This document shows, one piece after another, positions 46,359 to 53,243 of a stretch of 64,000 nucleotides of DNA. Source of the stretch: Saccharopolyspora spinosa NRRL 18395 (GTDB lineage Bacteria; Actinomycetota; Actinomycetes; Mycobacteriales; Pseudonocardiaceae); the NCBI RefSeq assembly GCF_000194155.1, contig NZ_GL877878.1, positions 3,441,557 through 3,505,556 on the forward strand, read 5' to 3'. Numbering within the stretch: the stretch's first letter is position 1; each line of letters begins with the position of its first letter. Under the pieces are notes generated by a model. It had not been told where the DNA came from and did no database searches. It saw nothing but the letters and a program-made list of their open reading frames with translations. The position numbers were made by a program, and so were the translations under genes.

Positions 46359-46757
46359 TCAGGCCGCAGGGACGAACTCGTCGACCTCGGCCGCGTGGAT
46401 GTGCAGCATGCGCGCCAGCAAGCCGTTGCCGCGCGAGAACTTCAACGGTAGTTCGGTGCCGTTGAAGAACGCCGCGCCCTGATCCGGCGACTTGTCGGAC
46501 TTGTCGTCGGGGTACAGCGGGTTGGTGGTGTTCTCGATCTTCGGCCACAGCGCGCGGGCCGCTTCGGTGGACTCGAACTCGATGATCAGCACGAGCGTGC
46601 CGGGAAGCAGTTCGCCCGCGACTTCCTCCAGGACCGAGCCGCCCAGGTAGCCGGGGTGCCCGTCCAGGGACCGCAGGAAGCCCTGGAGGCAGGCCTGGGC
46701 CTCGCCGACCTTGCCGGGCTCACACACGTAGATGAACACGTCACGTCGTTTGGTCAT
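46359..46757 (-). CDS. small ABM-like (antibiotic biosynthesis monooxygenase fold) protein
   Basis: 132 aa starting at ATG 46757 (GAGGAAAGC upstream). It has the dimeric alpha+beta ferredoxin-like pattern: an early strand VFIYVCEPGK, a helix with FLRSLDGHPGYLGGSVLEE, a strand LVLIIEFEST, and helix AARALWPKI, as in ABM/quinol-monooxygenase-like proteins. No cofactor motif is expected in this fold. It probably works with the amine oxidase downstream, perhaps in a natural-product or amine catabolism step. Confidence 0.65.
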   Translation of the reverse strand: MTKRRDVFIYVCEPGKVGEAQACLQGFLRSLDGHPGYLGGSVLEEVAGELLPGTLVLIIEFESTEAARALWPKIENTTNPLYPDDKSDKSPDQGAAFFNGTELPLKFSRGNGLLARMLHIHAAEVDEFVPAA

Positions 46758-46866
46758 GGTGCTTTCCTCACGTTTCGTCGTCGGTCGATCAAGCCGATGT
46801 CATTTCGCGGTTTCGCATTCCGCTATCCGCCTTGGCAGCGGCGGAGCCGCTTGGCCCACGTGTGCG

Positions 46867-46907
46867 AGGTGACCACCCGCAGGTTCTTCCGCTGCGGGTG
46901 GTCACCT
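46867..46907. repeat. perfect 16-bp inverted repeat with 9-nt loop
   Basis: Arms AGGTGACCACCCGCAG (46867-46882) and its exact complement (46892-46907). It lies 110 bp upstream of the monooxygenase/oxidase operon and far from any gene end. It could be an operator for the GntR protein, an attenuator or a terminator of a lost gene. No T tract follows in either direction. Confidence 0.7.
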
Positions 46908-47179
46908 ACGCGGAATGAGTATCTACTGGAGAAAATTTGGCTGACACGCCCTACGGCACAGCTCCTACTACCCTGACAACAAGGGAGGTACCCCACATAC
47001 GCAAGTACGCGGGATGCTTCGCCAAGGGCGGCGCGAGTAAGGCCACGTGCATGTCGGCATTTAGATGCGAGGCACGGCGGACTTCTTTAAGTAGACTAAC
47101 ACTCGCCGTTCGCCAACTTTCGACTCGCCCAGTGCCAGCCTCTCCATTTTTTTCTCCGGATGACTGGTAATTCGGCTGA
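46908..47179. other. intergenic, A/T-rich, no supported gene
   Basis: Base use here is far less GC-rich than in the neighbouring oxidase operon, and no convincing reading frame is present. It separates the metabolic operon from the toxin module and may be part of the transferred block. Confidence 0.4.
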
Positions 47180-47214
47180 TGCCCCGCTCGGCCAACAGGA
47201 ACCGAAACGGGGCA
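47180..47214 (-). terminator. hairpin after the putative immunity gene
   Basis: TGCCCCG (47180-47186) pairs with CGGGGCA (47208-47214) around a 21-nt loop, 14 bp past the stop of the immunity gene. Confidence 0.45.
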
Positions 47215-47227
47215 AGCCCGATATGGG

Positions 47228-47683
47228 TTAGTCCTCCGCTTTGCCGTGGTCGCCTTTCTGGCCGGGTTCCCAGAATTCCATGACTTCGGAGTCGCCTTTT
47301 TGGTCGGGATCCCAGAGTTCGATCACTTGGTCGAGGTCCCAGACGAAATAGATCGGCTTGTAGCCGCTTTCCTTAAGCTGGGTGAAGATACCGTGTGCGA
47401 GTGCCTCGTGTTGTTCTTCGTCGCCTCGTGGCCCCCGGACGGTCAGACTGCTGGGCATCTGTTCGAAAGGGATCCCGGTGTCTTCGTCAGCCTCGTAGTC
47501 AAGCCTGTGCTTAAGCAGCAGCTCGAAGGAAACGAAGTGTTCGGTACCGGAATCGCGTACGCCTATGAAGTCTGCATATTCTTCCTCGGTTGGGTCGAGC
47601 CTAAGCCGGATAATTTGCTCGATAGTGCCAACTATGGATTCCTGATCGCTACCACCAAAGAACACTTCAAAATAGCTGGGCAT
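47228..47683 (-). CDS. putative immunity protein of the toxin module
   Basis: 151 aa and very acidic (many Glu/Asp, e.g. TEEEYADFIGVRDSGTEHF and YEADEDTGIPFEQ). Its ATG overlaps the toxin TGA by one base (TGATG), so the two are translated together. No signal peptide or TM. No family is recognised with confidence. The call rests on the position directly after a nuclease-like toxin, the size, the acidity (suited to bind a basic nuclease) and the shared unusual base composition. The C-terminus carries a near-repeat (ELWDPDQKGDSE and EFWEPGQKGDHG). Confidence 0.6.
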   Translation of the reverse strand: MPSYFEVFFGGSDQESIVGTIEQIIRLRLDPTEEEYADFIGVRDSGTEHFVSFELLLKHRLDYEADEDTGIPFEQMPSSLTVRGPRGDEEQHEALAHGIFTQLKESGYKPIYFVWDLDQVIELWDPDQKGDSEVMEFWEPGQKGDHGKAED

Positions 47684-48495
47684 CAGCTTCCTCGCCTCCA
47701 GTTGAAGTCAAAATTCTTTCCCCAGATCCTTACCCGGGTGAGCTTGCTCTCGTTTCCAGGGGCATTCACGAAAGCCTTTAAACCACTAACTGCGTCGTCT
47801 TGCGTTAGGCCTGTGCGCCTTGCGTCGATGATGACGTCGGAACTTTGCCCTCCGTTTTTCTGTGAATTTCGAAGCATTTTCTTTACGGTTTTGCGTGTCG
47901 GTATCTTGCCGTCTTTTTGTTGTAGTGTCTTGAACTCTACTGCATGACCGTTCACGGTAGCGTCAGCTGTACGGCGGTCGCTGGTCGGCAACCTTCGCAC
48001 AATGTTGCGCCCGGTCTGGGCGAGCCGTTTGGCGACAGAGGCTTCGTCGGCGCTGAATCTTTGTTCGTCGGTGGTTCCGCTGTCCTCGATTCTGCCGGGC
48101 CATGTTGCGGGGTCGTCGGTGACTTCGGCTGGCAGTGGTTGCGGCTTGGATATCAGCGGTTTTGGTAGGCGGTCATATGGTCTATCGAGAGTTTGCGGGC
48201 GAGCCGTGGGGTTGGGAATGTTCGTGGGTCTGTGAGCTCCTGCGCTTCCGTGGTGATAGTTGCCCGCGTTTTCGATCTTGGCCCGTAGGGTTGCGAGGGC
48301 TCGCACGATGTCGGCTGCGGTCTCTGCGATGCGGTGCGCTTCGCTGACGATTTCGTCGTTGGTGCCGAGGATTGCGGCGAGGTGGTCCCGGAGGACTTCG
48401 ATGGTGTCGCACAGTGCGTTGGCGTAGGTAAGTGGCACGGCGTCGGCGGACAGACGGAGGGCTTCCGCCTGTCCGCCGATGGTGTGGTCGCTCAT
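47683..48495 (-). CDS. polymorphic toxin with C-terminal PD-(D/E)xK (CdiA tRNA-nuclease-like) domain
   Basis: 270 aa from ATG 48495, which overlaps the stop of the 84-aa gene. Residues 1 to about 80 are helical without a signal peptide, 80-140 are a Pro-rich linker (PTNIPNPTARPQTLDRP), and 145-270 form a compact basic domain. In it E151 (SADEASVAKRLAQTG), D178 (TADATVNG), E187 and K189 (VEFKTL) follow the E..D..ExK order of PD-(D/E)xK nucleases, like the C-terminal tRNA nuclease of some CdiA toxins. A helical N-domain plus linker plus toxin domain is the layout of type VII (ESX)-exported polymorphic toxins. The secretion route and target are inference. Confidence 0.72.
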   Translation of the reverse strand: MSDHTIGGQAEALRLSADAVPLTYANALCDTIEVLRDHLAAILGTNDEIVSEAHRIAETAADIVRALATLRAKIENAGNYHHGSAGAHRPTNIPNPTARPQTLDRPYDRLPKPLISKPQPLPAEVTDDPATWPGRIEDSGTTDEQRFSADEASVAKRLAQTGRNIVRRLPTSDRRTADATVNGHAVEFKTLQQKDGKIPTRKTVKKMLRNSQKNGGQSSDVIIDARRTGLTQDDAVSGLKAFVNAPGNESKLTRVRIWGKNFDFNWRRGS

Positions 48496-48746
48496 CCCTG
48501 CTGGTGGTATGCGGCCTTGTCGATCACCAGCTGCCGGAGGTGTTCGAGCCCGGCGGAGACGGCGCGCACCTCGTTGGAGACGGCGCTGATCTGGCCGTGC
48601 AGTTCTTGGGCGCTGGAGGTCTCCCCGAGGATGCCGGCGACCTGCTGTTGCATGGATCCAAGCTGTTCCCTGATCGCTTCGGCCTGACCAACGGGCACGT
48701 CGTCGGCCAAGGCGTGCAACTGCTGCGCCTGTTCGGCGATGGACAA
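48492..48746 (-). CDS. small helical protein upstream of the toxin (WXG100-sized partner)
   Basis: 84 aa, all helical by pattern, with heptad-like Leu/Ala/Val spacing (EQAQQLHALADDVPVGQAEAIREQLGSMQQQVAGIL, cited as residues 5-40; then a second helix to residue 80) and no cysteine or signal peptide. Size and hairpin-of-helices look match WXG100-like partners or dedicated chaperones of type VII effectors, but no WxG is present at the turn. Coupled by ATGA to the toxin. GGAGGAGTAA precedes the start, a strong ribosome site. Probably helps export or folding of the toxin. Confidence 0.65.
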   Translation of the reverse strand: MSIAEQAQQLHALADDVPVGQAEAIREQLGSMQQQVAGILGETSSAQELHGQISAVSNEVRAVSAGLEHLRQLVIDKAAYHQQG

Positions 48747-48797
48747 GGATTACTCCTCCGTCTAGGTGTTTACTGTGGACAGTTGGTGAGGTTTGGA

Positions 48798-48985
48798 TGC
48801 CTGGCCAAGGCAGCGGTCCGGCACTGTGCCTCGCGCATTGGCCAGGCACGGCCCGGTGCTTCCAAGGGGCGGGCGGTTACAGCACCGGGCCGGATCAGGG
48901 AGCGGATTTCGCGAGTGGGTCACTCAGGGGACGGGAACCGGTGCGGGTGCCGGTTGGGGGGCTATGACGACGACACCCGCACCGG
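48798..48985. repeat. three consecutive perfect inverted repeats upstream of the toxin module
   Basis: Pairs: 48798-48808 with 48838-48848 (TGCCTGGCCAA), 48849-48860 with 48881-48892 (CGGCCCGGTGCT), and 48948-48959 with 48974-48985 (CCGGTGCGGGTG). All arms match exactly. The last lies directly after the stop of the minus-strand small-protein operon and may terminate it; the other two lie between that and the toxin promoter. Confidence 0.7.
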
Positions 48986-48988
48986 GGC

Positions 48989-49291
48989 TTATGGGGAGTG
49001 GGCGTGTGCGGCCACGCAGCGGCGGCAACCTACTGGGTATATGCGGGCGTGGCTGGGTGCGTCACTGCCGAGGATCCGTGTTCCGCAGTGAGTCATGCCG
49101 TTGTGGATTGGATCGCGTTCATGTGTGACGCGGTGATGGTCGGTCCATACGTCGGCGTGCGTGATGTCGTCGCCGGTGTCGGAGTTCTCGGTGAACCAGT
49201 CAACCGGAGAGGACGCACGTTCGTGGAGAATGACAACGTCGTGTGGGGGGCGGGTGGGAAGCCCAGCCGCCGTGGTGGTGTTGGCGCTCAT
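48989..49291 (-). CDS. small Cys-rich protein, third gene of the coupled operon
   Basis: 100 aa from ATG 49291, overlapping the previous stop (ATGA). The N-terminal 40 residues are not distinctive. The C-terminus has THCGTRI and VGCRRCVAAHAH, a Cys..CxxC pattern with nearby His that could bind zinc. No family recognised. Its coupling to the other two small Cys/His proteins suggests a common complex or pathway. Confidence 0.6.
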   Translation of the reverse strand: MSANTTTAAGLPTRPPHDVVILHERASSPVDWFTENSDTGDDITHADVWTDHHRVTHERDPIHNGMTHCGTRILGSDAPSHARIYPVGCRRCVAAHAHSP

Positions 49292-49485
49292 TGAGCGGCC
49301 GCCTTCTTGCGCAGTCGCGCGAGCTCCGAAGGGCAGAAGGAGCACGGCGCTGGGGTGGCACGCTGCGAGTTTGGCGGGAAGAAATTGGTCAGAGGAACAC
49401 CGCACAGGGCACGCGTGGCTCCGCTTTGGATGTAGTGGGCGATGTTGTTCTCGCTGACCAGTTGTCGGCAGGAGAGGGTGCTCAC
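49288..49485 (-). CDS. small Cys-rich protein, second gene of the coupled operon
   Basis: 65 aa from GTG 49485, which overlaps the stop of the gene before it (GTGA), and its own stop overlaps the next start. Cysteines are at about positions 5, 27, 47 and 50 (ALCGVPLTNFF, PCSFCPSEL), a zinc-finger-like arrangement. The C-terminus is basic. No assigned family. Such short proteins are easily missed, but the double coupling supports it. Confidence 0.6.
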   Translation of the reverse strand: MSTLSCRQLVSENNIAHYIQSGATRALCGVPLTNFFPPNSQRATPAPCSFCPSELARLRKKAAAQ

Positions 49486-49877
49486 CGGGAACCCACCACC
49501 TTGGTCGTGGGTTGCTGCGGGGCCTCGGCGGCCATCCATGCGGGGCCGTGGGCGTCGTGCTCGTGTTGGCTGACCACGGAGGGGTCCGGGTCGGTGAACA
49601 GGCATCGTTTGGCGGAGCACCGCCACGTGGTGGCGCAATCAGGCGCGAACTCGACGATCAGCTCGGCCAGCCGGTTGGTTCGGATGTCGCACTCCTCGAC
49701 ACGACAGGACACCGGAGAGCGCCACCACGGCGGGCGGCGATCCACCGACACCACCTGCGCCCCCGCCCGGCACAGTTCCTCGACCACCCGGGATCCAATG
49801 GACCCTGATCCACCGGTCACCAGGACGCGGCGACCACCGAGTTGCCTATCCAGCGCTGGAAGCTGTGGCGGTGACAT
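49482..49877 (-). CDS. chimera: N-terminal SDR/epimerase fragment joined to a zinc-finger-like small protein
   Basis: 131 aa from about 49877. Residues 14-70 are the beginning of an NAD-dependent epimerase (LGGRRVLVTGGSGSIGSRVVEEL, DRRPPWW, CDIRTNRLAELI). The rest of that about 300-aa enzyme is absent. The same frame runs on as a short Cys/His unit (WRCSAKRCLFTDPDPSVVSQHEHDAHG; C-x4-C ... H-x-H-x3-H), which looks like an independent small protein. Either a deletion fused two genes, or the small protein starts further inside. The first gene of the three-gene operon, divergent from the XRE regulator. Confidence 0.55.
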   Translation of the reverse strand: MSPPQLPALDRQLGGRRVLVTGGSGSIGSRVVEELCRAGAQVVSVDRRPPWWRSPVSCRVEECDIRTNRLAELIVEFAPDCATTWRCSAKRCLFTDPDPSVVSQHEHDAHGPAWMAAEAPQQPTTKVVGSR

Positions 49878-50064
49878 CGTGGACCTCCTTGTTTCGATGA
49901 ATCCGCGGGACTTTGCGGGTGTGGACGTGAATCCGGCCCGTTCGCGACGAGAAGAGCTGCCAATTCCCTTCGCACCTGCCGTGGTTGCAACCGAGGGACC
50001 GGCCCTCCCGCCCTATGAGGAGACCGCACCCGCCCTCGTCAGCGGCAGGGGTGCTCACATCAGG

Positions 50065-50093
50065 TGCAAACCGGTTTGCATGCGGTGCAAACC
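50065..50093. promoter_or_regulatory. palindromic operator between the XRE regulator and the small-protein operon
   Basis: TGCAAACCGGTTTGCA (50065-50080) is a perfect 16-bp palindrome. A further half-site TGCAAACC begins at 50086, exactly 21 bp (two helical turns) from the first. The block lies about 70 bp before the regulator start and about 190 bp before the divergent operon, so it probably is the regulator's binding site for both. Confidence 0.75.
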
Positions 50094-50162
50094 CTCTGGT
50101 CACTCCCCGTTCACGGGGCTAGGGTTGGTCGGCGGCGCGATCTCGGCTACGAGCGGAAACGA

Positions 50163-51518
50163 ATGGGTGCGGGCAGAACCTCATGGGCGGCGAGCAAGGC
50201 TCCGGGCGAGCTGATCCGCCGCAAGCGCAAGGAAAAGGGTCTGACGCTAGTCCAGCTCGGTAAACTGGCCGGGTTTTCAGCCGCGCAGGTCTCCCGCTAT
50301 GAACGTGGTGTGTCCGCGTTGACGGACGTGGCGGTGCTGCGGAGCTTCGCCGACGCTCTGGGAATCGCACCACAGACGCTCGGACTCACATCCGGTCCGG
50401 CCGGGAACGGACACGCGATCGCACCGGCCGACTATCCACGCCTTCCCACGTCTAAGGTGCAGGAGAGATCCGGACGAGAGGACGGTGAGGACCCGGTGCG
50501 GAGACGGCAGTTGCTGGCGAACCTCGCAGTCACCGCCGCAACCGCCGCAGGCGCCCCACTCCTAACAACCACCGGCGGGCCGGTGAGCGAAGCGGCACTG
50601 GGCCCCATGCTCATTGCGCGGCTACGCGACGCCATGCTCGGCCTGCACCCCGGCACGGATAACCCACTCCCGCCCGAGGTAGATCTCGCACGGGCCTACA
50701 CCGATTTCCGCGCATGCCGCTACGGCAGCCTCGCCACCCGCCTACCCCGTCTCCTACACGCGGGTCATGCCCATGCTGGCGGTGATGGCAACACGCTGCT
50801 CGCGCAGACCTACCTGCTAGTGGTGCGCGTGCTCATCAAACTCGACGACCAGCAACTGGGGTGGATGGCCGCCGACCGCGCCCGGCAGTACGCCGAGGCC
50901 ACCGGCGACGCACTCTTCGTCGCCGAAGCCGCCCGCCATCTCGCTGTCCTGGCACGCAAAGCGCGCTGGTACGAGCAAGCGATGAACATCGCCCTGACCG
51001 CAGCCGAGCACCCAGAACTCCGACCCGGCGGACCGGAACACGCCGCCGGACGCGGCTTGCTCATCCAGTCGGCGGCGTACACCGCCGCGAAATGCGGCGA
51101 CGCAGCCGGCATGCGGGAACTGACCACCGAAGCCGCTACCATTGCCGACGGTCTCGGCAGAACGCTCCTACCTGATCATGGCGGCTTCAGCACGACCACG
51201 GTGCGGCTGCACCTGATCTCTGCGGAACTATCCGCCGGCGACCCCGCCGCCGCACTCACAGCCGCACGCATGGTGGCCCCGCAGACCCTGCCCAGCACCG
51301 AGCGCCGCGCCCGCTACTACACCGACATCGCCACCGCCTTCGCTCAGTGGGGACGGCATGAACAGTGCCTGCGTGCACTCCTAACCGCCGAATCCCACGC
51401 CCCGGAAGAGACCCACCTGAGACCAGCAGTCAAATCCCTGGTCACAGGCTTGCTGGTCTCCGGACGCACCAGCGCTGAGCTGCGCGGGCTAGCCGCCCGC
51501 GTCGGGGTGCCCGCATAA
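50163..51518 (+). CDS. XRE-family regulator with TPR-like C-terminal domain
   Basis: 451 aa from ATG 50163. N-terminal HTH_3 (ELIRRKRKEKGLTLVQLGKLAG, SAAQVSRYERGVSALTD; about residues 15-55), a linker with RRRQLLANLAVTAATAAGAPL, and a long TPR-like region to the end (DLARAYTDFRACRYGSLATRLPRLL, YLLVVRVLIKLDDQQLGWMAADRARQYAEATGD, QCLRALLTAESHAPEETHL). This is the complete version of the type that appears in decayed form twice in this window. The palindrome upstream should be its operator. Intact and with normal codon use. Confidence 0.9.
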   Translation: MGAGRTSWAASKAPGELIRRKRKEKGLTLVQLGKLAGFSAAQVSRYERGVSALTDVAVLRSFADALGIAPQTLGLTSGPAGNGHAIAPADYPRLPTSKVQERSGREDGEDPVRRRQLLANLAVTAATAAGAPLLTTTGGPVSEAALGPMLIARLRDAMLGLHPGTDNPLPPEVDLARAYTDFRACRYGSLATRLPRLLHAGHAHAGGDGNTLLAQTYLLVVRVLIKLDDQQLGWMAADRARQYAEATGDALFVAEAARHLAVLARKARWYEQAMNIALTAAEHPELRPGGPEHAAGRGLLIQSAAYTAAKCGDAAGMRELTTEAATIADGLGRTLLPDHGGFSTTTVRLHLISAELSAGDPAAALTAARMVAPQTLPSTERRARYYTDIATAFAQWGRHEQCLRALLTAESHAPEETHLRPAVKSLVTGLLVSGRTSAELRGLAARVGVPA

Positions 51519-51677
51519 CGCGGGAGTCGGCACCAACACACATGCGATAATTGCCGAGCTCGAGTCGGAGGTCTCGGGTCACCACAACTCTCGGTACGTG
51601 GGCTTCGACCTGCCGGCTGGAGGCATCGACCTACGTACGTTCATGGCGTCGAACGAGCGACATGAACGTTGCTGCCG

Positions 51678-52065
51678 TCAGTTCCGGTTCATACCGTGCG
51701 CGCGGCTGTCGAGGGCGAGCTTCCAGAACGACTCCCGCAGCAGGATCGTCTCTGCCTTCGTCTTCGAGTCAAAGATCTCCAGGATCGAGTACTGGAAATT
51801 GTCGACGATATGCCTGTCGCCTAGCTCGGCTCGCAAGTCGTCAAGCTCCCTGTTGCCGCCGGTCAGGTTTCTCAGGTGCGCGTAGCCGGACCACCGCTGC
51901 CACAGGCCGCTCGCCTCGCCCGAAGCAGATCCCACGTATAGCCGGCCGCTGCTCAGCTCGGTGATGATGAAGACGCCCTGCGCCGCCCACGCCCGCCCGG
52001 ATGTTGAACTTCACCTTGGTCAGGCCCGGCTTCGGCACCGGCATGAAGTCGGTGAACCTGATCAA
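51678..52065 (-). pseudogene. GIY-YIG nuclease-domain protein, frameshifted
   Basis: From TTG 52065 (AGGAG upstream) the first frame reads MIRFTDFMPVPKPGLTKVKFNIRAG. A different frame continues from about 51985 as VFIITELSSGRLYVGSASG, the GIY-YIG-like core (here VFI and YVG), then LWQRWSGYAHLRNLTGGN, NFQYSILEIFDSKTKAETI with the catalytic Glu region, ending HGMNRN at 51678. One base change near 51985 is enough to join them, giving about 129 aa, a normal size for small GIY-YIG proteins. Real frameshift or sequencing error. Confidence 0.6.
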
Positions 52066-52287
52066 CGTTGCTCCTGACAGTCTCCGGGCTGGTCTTCTCA
52101 GTCCAACGCTATCGGCGTGGCACAGGTGCGAAGCTGTGGATGATCCATGCCTTCACCACCGCCCGCCTCGCCACCCAGCGACAGCTGTCGCTGAGGGCCC
52201 GCTGCGCACCGGGGAATTGGCACCCGCATGCGCGGGGCCGACGCGATCAGCACCCCGAATGGCCAGCAGGGCTGGGAACGATCCCCG

Positions 52288-52333
52288 CTACCCGCGGGGC
52301 CGACCGCCCCGCGGGTAGACGCCATTCTTGGCG
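52288..52333. terminator. double hairpin
   Basis: A perfect 13-bp stem (52288-52300 with 52306-52318, loop CGACC) is directly followed by a second hairpin CGCCA-TTCT-TGGCG (52320-52333), then AATTTT. It lies between the minus-strand GIY-YIG gene and the sigma-factor operon, upstream of the first. It may insulate the operon or be a leader element. Confidence 0.5.
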
Positions 52334-52411
52334 CGAATTTTGGTCGAGGCTGTGACATCTGGCCTCCGTCGGTCATATCGAGATGACAGCGGAACAACGA
52401 CCGACGAACGG

Positions 52412-52669
52412 ATGCCAGTCATGATCTTGATGGGTTTTCTGGCCAACGCGCCGTGGCCAGTAGGGCTCGCAGCGGCGATGCTGCTGGCACTGGCCATCGA
52501 GCGATCACGAAGAAAAACCTACAAATCGGTCCTCGCCACCGCCCCTGATGGAACCCTGCTGATTGACAAGTCCCGACGTGGTCGGGTGCTCATCATCGTG
52601 CGCGTGGCTGATTCCCGCCTCGGCGAGGGTGAACTGGCCAGGGCGGAGAGAGATGCCTGCGGACGATGA
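52412..52669 (+). CDS. small single-TM membrane protein
   Basis: 85 aa from ATG 52412. A hydrophobic segment (GLAAAMLLALAIE) lies near residues 16-30, followed by a basic cytoplasmic-type tail (RSRRKTY) and a soluble part rich in charged residues. No known family. Its 3' end overlaps the sigma gene start by 17 nt, so it is probably the first gene of the sigma/anti-sigma operon. Confidence 0.5.
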   Translation: MPVMILMGFLANAPWPVGLAAAMLLALAIERSRRKTYKSVLATAPDGTLLIDKSRRGRVLIIVRVADSRLGEGELARAERDACGR

Positions 52670-53243
52670 AGACCTACGGCGTGACTTCGAGGCGTTTATG
52701 AAGGAGAACGACAGAGAACTGGCATCCGTTGCGAGGCGGTACGCCGGTTTTAACGGGCTGCCGGAGGCCGCCGGGAAGGACATCGCTCAAGACGCCCTGT
52801 GCATCGCGTGGGGAGCGTGGGGGAAGAAACTGGCCGGTGCGGATTGCGGACGGCGCATAGCCTTCGTGTATGCCGCGATGAGCTATAAAGCTCGGGAGGA
52901 ACAGCGTTCTCGGCGCCGTGCTGGCGAACTCCAAGATCCCTCGGACATGGTGAACTTCGAGGAAAATGGGGCAAGCTATGAGGACCGCCACCTAGCGCGT
53001 ACCGCCTTACGCGTCCTTTCCGACGCGATGGCAAAACTGCCGGATGAGGAGCGGTTGATCCTTGACCTTGCGATCGCGTGTGTGTCGCGTGGCCAGATCG
53101 CTGCTCAACTCGGCGTGGCCACCACCAACGTGACGACAAAACTTCACCGCGCCCGGAAAAAGCTCCGCCGATCCATTGACCCTGACGTGCTCGCTGAACT
53201 GGGCATCGGGCGTGGCGGGAACCCGGCGGGAGGTGCGCAATGA
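52653..53243 (+). CDS. ECF-type RNA polymerase sigma factor (SigD-like)
   Basis: 196 aa from ATG 52653 (GGAGAG upstream). Sigma2 region around VARRYAGFNGLPEAAGKDIAQDALCIAWGAW (cited as residues 26-56) with the -10 recognition helix, and sigma4 with LPDEERLILDLAIACVSRGQIAAQLGVATTNVTTKLHRARKKLR (about residues 130-172). The next gene, overlapping by 4 nt, encodes an RsdA-like anti-sigma factor, and that pairing is characteristic of SigD in mycobacteria and relatives. The SigD assignment leans on the partner. Confidence 0.87.
   Translation: MPADDEDLRRDFEAFMKENDRELASVARRYAGFNGLPEAAGKDIAQDALCIAWGAWGKKLAGADCGRRIAFVYAAMSYKAREEQRSRRRAGELQDPSDMVNFEENGASYEDRHLARTALRVLSDAMAKLPDEERLILDLAIACVSRGQIAAQLGVATTNVTTKLHRARKKLRRSIDPDVLAELGIGRGGNPAGGAQ

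Noticed and set aside
48798-48985. Possible transposon end or CRISPR-like array
   Set aside because: Each repeat is a different sequence and no transposase or cas gene is adjacent.
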